Below are positions 30,872 to 34,906 of a stretch of DNA of 34,906 nt, one piece after another (position 1 is the stretch's first letter; every line of letters begins with the position of its first letter). This stretch comes from Metarhizobium sp964253915. GTDB taxonomy: Bacteria > Pseudomonadota > Alphaproteobacteria > Rhizobiales > Rhizobiaceae. The stretch spans positions 1 through 34,906 of the forward strand of contig NZ_CAXUSG020000025.1 in the NCBI RefSeq assembly GCF_964253915.1, read 5' to 3'. Below the pieces are notes generated by a model that was not told the DNA's origin, ran no database searches, and was given only the letters and a program-made list of their open reading frames with translations. A program made the position numbers and the translations under genes.

Positions 30872-33238
30872 ATGGCGAACGATCCTGATACCGGAGACCT
30901 CGCGCTGATCGACCGCTACTGGCGGGCGGCCAACTATCTTTCGGTCGGCCAGATCTACCTGATGGACAATCCGCTGCTCCGCGAGCCTTTGAAGGCGGAG
31001 CATGTGAAGCCGCGCCTTCTCGGCCACTGGGGCACGACGCCGGGCCTCAACTTCATCTATGCCCATCTCAACCGCATCATCCGGGCGCGCGACGCCGATG
31101 TCCTCTATATCTGCGGCCCCGGCCACGGCGGGCCGGGCATGGTGGCCAATACCTATCTGGAAGGCACCTATTCGCAGGTCTATCCCGAAATTGGCGAGGA
31201 TGAGGCGGGGCTGAAGGCGCTGTTTCGGCAATTTTCCTTTCCCGGCGGCATCCCGAGCCACGCGGCCCCCGAAACGCCCGGCTCCATCCATGAGGGCGGC
31301 GAACTCGGCTATGCGCTGGTGCATGCCTATGGCGCGGCCTTCGACAATCCGGACCTCGTCGTCGCCTGCGTGGTGGGGGATGGCGAGGCCGAGACCGGCC
31401 CGCTCGCCGCCGCCTGGCATTCCAACAAGTTCCTCAGCCCCGTCAGCGACGGCACGGTGCTGCCGATCCTCCATCTCAACGGCTACAAGATCGCCAACCC
31501 GACCGTGCTGGCGCGCCTGCCGGACGAGGAGCTGGCCCATCTCTTCACCGGCTACGGCTACGACCCGATCTTCGTGGAGGGGCATGAGCCGCAGGCGATG
31601 CACAGGGCCATGGCGGCCGCGCTCGACGCCGCCTTCGACCGCATCGCGGCCATCCGCGCCGCGGCGAAGGACGAGCCCGCCCGCCGGCCGCGGTGGCCGA
31701 TGATCGTGCTGCGCAGCCCCAAGGGCTGGACGGGGCCGAAGGAGGTGGACGGCAAGATGGTGGAAAACCATTGGCGCTCCCATCAGGTGCCCGTCTCCGA
31801 GTGCCGCACCAACGCCGTCCACCGCGACATCCTCGAAGCCTGGATGCGCAGCTACGATCCCGAAGACCTCTTCGATGCGGATGGCCGCCTGAAGCCGGAG
31901 TTGCGGGCGCTGGCACCCACGGGCGCGCGCCGCATGGGCGCCAGTCCGCACGCCAATGGCGGCGTCCTTCGCAAGGAGCTGCGCACGCCTGACATCGCTG
32001 CCTATGCGGTCTCGGTGGAGCGGCCCGGCGCGGCCGAGGCGCAGGCAACGAAGGTGCTTGGCGATTACCTGCGCGACGTAATCCGGCTGAACGCGGCGGA
32101 GCGCAACTTCCGCATCTTCGGGCCGGACGAGACGGCCTCGAACCGGCTCGGCAGCGTCTTCGAGGCGACGGATCGCGTGTGGATGGCCGAGACGCTGCCG
32201 ACGGACGATCATCTGGCGCCGGAAGGCCGTGTCATGGAAGTGCTCAGCGAACATCTGTGCCAAGGCTGGCTGGAGGGCTACCTGCTCACCGGCCGGCACG
32301 GCTTCTTTTCCTGCTACGAGGCCTTCATCCACATCGTCGACTCGATGTTCAACCAGCATGCAAAATGGCTGAAGGTGGCGCGCGAGCTGCCCTGGCGCAA
32401 GCCGGTTTCCTCGCTCAACTATCTGCTCACCTCCCACGTCTGGCGGCAGGACCACAACGGCTTTTCCCATCAGGATCCCGGTTTCATCGATCTCGTCGCC
32501 AACAAGGGATCGGACATCGTGCGCGTCTACCTGCCGCCGGACGCCAACACGTTGCTATGGGTCGGCGACCATTGCCTGAGGACCTGGAACCGCATCAACG
32601 TCATCGTGGCCGGCAAGCAGCCGGCGCCGCAATGGCTGACGATGGACGAGGCAGCCTCCCATTGCGAGACCGGACTTGGCATCTGGGACTGGGCGGGCAC
32701 GGAGGAGGGGCTTGGGCCCGATATCGTGATGGCCTGCGCGGGCGACGTACCTACCCTGGAGACACTCGCCGCCGTCGATCTCCTGCGGCGGGTGCTGCCG
32801 CACTTGCGCATCCGTGTCGTCAACGTCGTGGACCTGATGGCATTGCAGTCGCCGCAGCATCATCCGCACGGTGTTTCGGACGAGGATTTCGACCGGATTT
32901 TTACCCGAGACCGGCCGGTCGTGTTCGCCCATCACGGCTATCCGTATCTTATCCATCGGCTGGTCTACAAACGCACCAATCATCCGAATTTCCACGTCAA
33001 GGGCTTCGTCGAGGAGGGCACAACGACCACGCCCTTCGATATGGCGGTGATGAACAAACTCGACCGCTTTCACCTCGCCATCGAGGCGATCGAACGCCTG
33101 CCAGCTCTTGCCGAAAGGAAACCGGACCTCGTCGCCACGCTTAAGGCGAAGCTCACCGCGCACCATGCCTATGTGCGTGCGCACGGCGAGGACATGCCCG
33201 AGATCCGCGACTGGAAATGGCCTTATGCGCGACAATAG
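30872..33238 (+). CDS. xfp: Phosphoketolase (Xfp type)
   Basis: A 788-residue thiamine diphosphate enzyme splitting xylulose 5-phosphate (and maybe fructose 6-phosphate) into acetyl phosphate and an aldose phosphate. Start ATG 30872 (MANDPDTGDLALIDRYWRAA) follows GGAGAGAAG; ATG 30830 in frame is an alternative that would add 14 residues. Motifs: YWRAANYLSVGQIYL, GHWGTTPGLNFIYAHLNR, VVGDGEAETGPLAAAWHSNK, EGYLLTGRHGFFSCYEAF and FSHQDPGFID. Length fits the family. The divergent Pta-AckA operon consumes its product. A beta-CASP gene follows 55 bp downstream and may be co-transcribed. Confidence 0.96.
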   Translation: MANDPDTGDLALIDRYWRAANYLSVGQIYLMDNPLLREPLKAEHVKPRLLGHWGTTPGLNFIYAHLNRIIRARDADVLYICGPGHGGPGMVANTYLEGTYSQVYPEIGEDEAGLKALFRQFSFPGGIPSHAAPETPGSIHEGGELGYALVHAYGAAFDNPDLVVACVVGDGEAETGPLAAAWHSNKFLSPVSDGTVLPILHLNGYKIANPTVLARLPDEELAHLFTGYGYDPIFVEGHEPQAMHRAMAAALDAAFDRIAAIRAAAKDEPARRPRWPMIVLRSPKGWTGPKEVDGKMVENHWRSHQVPVSECRTNAVHRDILEAWMRSYDPEDLFDADGRLKPELRALAPTGARRMGASPHANGGVLRKELRTPDIAAYAVSVERPGAAEAQATKVLGDYLRDVIRLNAAERNFRIFGPDETASNRLGSVFEATDRVWMAETLPTDDHLAPEGRVMEVLSEHLCQGWLEGYLLTGRHGFFSCYEAFIHIVDSMFNQHAKWLKVARELPWRKPVSSLNYLLTSHVWRQDHNGFSHQDPGFIDLVANKGSDIVRVYLPPDANTLLWVGDHCLRTWNRINVIVAGKQPAPQWLTMDEAASHCETGLGIWDWAGTEEGLGPDIVMACAGDVPTLETLAAVDLLRRVLPHLRIRVVNVVDLMALQSPQHHPHGVSDEDFDRIFTRDRPVVFAHHGYPYLIHRLVYKRTNHPNFHVKGFVEEGTTTTPFDMAVMNKLDRFHLAIEAIERLPALAERKPDLVATLKAKLTAHHAYVRAHGEDMPEIRDWKWPYARQ

Positions 33239-33293
33239 ACATATCCGGCCCGGCCGCGCCGTGGACAAATGCGGCCTGTGAGGGGAGGGAACC

Positions 33294-34652
33294 ATGCTGT
33301 CTCTGAAATCGCTCGGCGGCGCCGGGACCGTCACCGGCTCGAAGCATCTGCTCACCCTCGGGGGACATCGCATCCTGATCGATTGCGGCCTTTTCCAGGG
33401 TCTGAAGAACCTGCGAGACCTCAACTGGGCACCCCTGCCGGTTTCGCCCCGCGATATCGACGCGGTGATCCTGACGCATGCGCATCTCGATCATTGCGGA
33501 TATCTGCCGCGCCTCGTGCGCGAGGGCTACCGTGGCAAGATCTACGCGACGCCGGCCACCCGCGATGTCGCCGAGCTGATCCTCATGGACAGCGGCCATC
33601 TGCAGGAAAAGGACGCGGAATTCCTCAACCGGCACAAGCTGTCGCGCCACCAGCCGGCTCTACCCCTCTACGCCGTCCATGACGCGCAGAACGCCGTGGA
33701 GCACTTCTCGACCGTTGAATTCGACCAGACCGTGCGGCTTTCCAATGGAGCGTGGTTCCGGTTCCATCGCGCGGGCCATATTCTCGGCGCGGCATGGGTG
33801 GAGATGGCCTGGGGTGGGCAGAGGATCGTCTTTTCCGGCGATATCGGCCGCTACGGCGATCCGCTGATGCCGGACCCGGCCCGGCCGGTCGGGGCGGACT
33901 ATGTCATGATCGAATCCACTTACGGCAACCGCATTCACGACAAGACCGATCCCGAAGATGCCCTGCGGGCGGTCGTGGAGCGCACGATCAAACGTGGCGG
34001 GACGCTCGTCGTTCCGGCCTTCGCCGTCGGGCGCGCGCAGGAACTGCTCTATTATTTCTGGAAGCTGAAACAGGCAGGGGTTCTTGGAGACGTCCCCGTG
34101 TTCCACGACAGTCCCATGGCCATCGATGCGACCGGCCTCATGGGCCGGCATCCCGGGGAGCACCGGCTTGATCTCGAAAGATGCCGGACGGTGTTCGGCA
34201 TCGCCCGATACACCGACGACGTCGAGGCCTCGAAGGCGATCAGTTCAAGCCGCGTTCCGAAGATCGTCATTTCCGCCTCCGGCATGGCGACGGGCGGCCG
34301 TGTGCTGCATCACCTGAAAGCCTTCGCGCCCGATCCGCGCAATACGATCCTGCTTGCCGGCTTCCAGGCCGCCGGTACGAGGGGCCGCTCGCTTCAAGAC
34401 GGCGCGAAGGAATTGAAGATCCATGGTGACTGGATCCCGGTCAATGCGGAGGTGGCCCATCTCGATATGCTCTCGGCCCATGCCGATGCCGATGAACTGA
34501 TGCGTTGGCTTGCGGGTTGCCCGCGTCCGCCGCGCAAGGTCTTCATCGTACATGGCGAGGCCGAAGCCTCGGAAGCCTTGCGCGTGCGCATCGGGCGCGA
34601 GCTGGGTTGGGAGAGCGTGATACCGCGCCTCGACCAAGAATTCGCATTGTAA
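33294..34652 (+). CDS. Metallo-beta-lactamase/beta-CASP RNA-processing exonuclease-like protein
   Basis: A 452-residue protein of the CPSF73/Ysh1-like RNA nuclease family found in bacteria. Metal ligands are in VILTHAHLDHCGY (HxHxDH), the RAGHILGAAW histidine, and IVFSGDIGRYGD (Asp). Beta-CASP motifs include MIESTYGNR, PAFAVGRAQELLYYFWKL, SASGMATGGRVLHHLK and FIVHGEAEASEALR. GGGAGGGAACC precedes the ATG. It probably cleaves or trims RNA in the cytoplasm. It is commonly encoded near Usp and phosphoketolase genes in anaerobic-response clusters, which is where it lies here. Its RNA target is unknown. Confidence 0.93.
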   Translation: MLSLKSLGGAGTVTGSKHLLTLGGHRILIDCGLFQGLKNLRDLNWAPLPVSPRDIDAVILTHAHLDHCGYLPRLVREGYRGKIYATPATRDVAELILMDSGHLQEKDAEFLNRHKLSRHQPALPLYAVHDAQNAVEHFSTVEFDQTVRLSNGAWFRFHRAGHILGAAWVEMAWGGQRIVFSGDIGRYGDPLMPDPARPVGADYVMIESTYGNRIHDKTDPEDALRAVVERTIKRGGTLVVPAFAVGRAQELLYYFWKLKQAGVLGDVPVFHDSPMAIDATGLMGRHPGEHRLDLERCRTVFGIARYTDDVEASKAISSSRVPKIVISASGMATGGRVLHHLKAFAPDPRNTILLAGFQAAGTRGRSLQDGAKELKIHGDWIPVNAEVAHLDMLSAHADADELMRWLAGCPRPPRKVFIVHGEAEASEALRVRIGRELGWESVIPRLDQEFAL

Positions 34653-34733
34653 GCCCGGGACCCGTGTTCACGACCATGGTCTGCGTTTTTCGCGTGATGA
34701 TGATTTCAGTGGCGACGGCCATGCTAGGCGCAA

Positions 34734-34883
34734 TTAGGTCGGCGCGCCGAGAAAGCGAGCTTTGCCTCGACGGAGCCGCGCGGGGAAGTTCACCGAGGGG
34801 GTGATGTAGGCAATGGTGGCACCGAAGGTCTGCGTCGGGTGGTCGTCGGTGGACACGGTGGCCTTCCAGCCCACTAAAGTACG
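34734..34883 (-). pseudogene. Possible C-terminal remnant of an HlyD-family adaptor
   Basis: A stop-bounded 50-codon stretch reads WKATVSTDDHPTQTFGATIA followed by YITPSVNFPARL. This resembles the C-terminal end of HlyD/membrane fusion proteins, where a beta-strand rich in Ser, Thr and Asp leads to an F-G-x-I-x-Y-I-x-P segment. There is no start and no intact domain. The match is short, so this is tentative; the remaining bases to the window end contain no other recognisable gene. Confidence 0.3.
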
Positions 34884-34906
34884 TCAAGGGTCTCCTCGTC
34901 CTACTC

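Noticed and set aside
30650..32470. 606-residue ORF on the - strand
   Set aside because: It is the antisense of phosphoketolase; GC-rich codons leave the opposite strand free of stops.
1..34906. tRNA, rRNA or riboswitch genes
   Set aside because: No cloverleaf, rRNA-like block or known riboswitch motif was visible; a covariance-model search would be needed to exclude small RNAs.

Overview
The window is GC-rich and tightly packed, and it reads as alphaproteobacterial, most likely Hyphomicrobiales (a rhizobial or Brucella-like relative). The grounds are a perfect Irr/ICE-type palindrome before an iron transporter of the VIT family, a BigR/SqrR-type persulfide repressor beside a persulfide dioxygenase, FixK/FNR-type boxes before stress and fermentation genes, and the overall codon bias. 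No rRNA, tRNA or CRISPR array was seen.

Region 1 (1 to about 11,500) is accessory DNA, probably an integrative element. A large serine recombinase runs off the left edge. A second, shortened and divergent serine recombinase lies directly upstream of it, followed by two genes of unknown function on the same strand. A 684-bp non-coding stretch with an 87-bp direct repeat and TTGAGA-type motifs separates these from a rightward block: a DUF3102-like protein, a PD-(D/E)XK nuclease-like protein, a small unknown protein, and an FtsH-like protease split into an AAA+ ATPase and an M41 zinc peptidase. The last three genes overlap by 8 and 4 bp, so they are probably translated together. This block is the best candidate for an undescribed system.

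Region 2 (about 11,700 to 17,100) carries a DUF1275 membrane protein and a PepSY/response regulator/histidine kinase operon divergent from a PepSY plus cytochrome b561 pair. It ends with a VIT/CCC1 transporter under a likely Irr box and a decayed ClC chloride channel fragment.

Region 3 (17,200 to 21,060) is a sulfide/persulfide detoxification cluster. One strand has persulfide dioxygenase, two YeeE/YedE half-transporters and a TauE/SafE exporter. The other has a peroxiredoxin and a BigR-type ArsR repressor whose two cysteines are 66 residues apart.

Region 4 (21,190 to 34,650) looks like a low-oxygen regulon. It has two universal stress proteins, a frameshifted cupredoxin, cytochrome b561, an MgtC/DUF4010 protein, a P1B-type ATPase with a TPC motif, a PNPOx-like flavoprotein, acetate kinase, a MaoC-phosphotransacetylase fusion, phosphoketolase and a beta-CASP metallo-beta-lactamase protein. 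Five FNR/FixK-like sites sit 50 to 90 bp before start codons here. Phosphoketolase, Pta and AckA together would turn sugar phosphates into acetyl phosphate, then ATP plus acetate, or acetyl-CoA. The right edge holds only a possible HlyD-type remnant.
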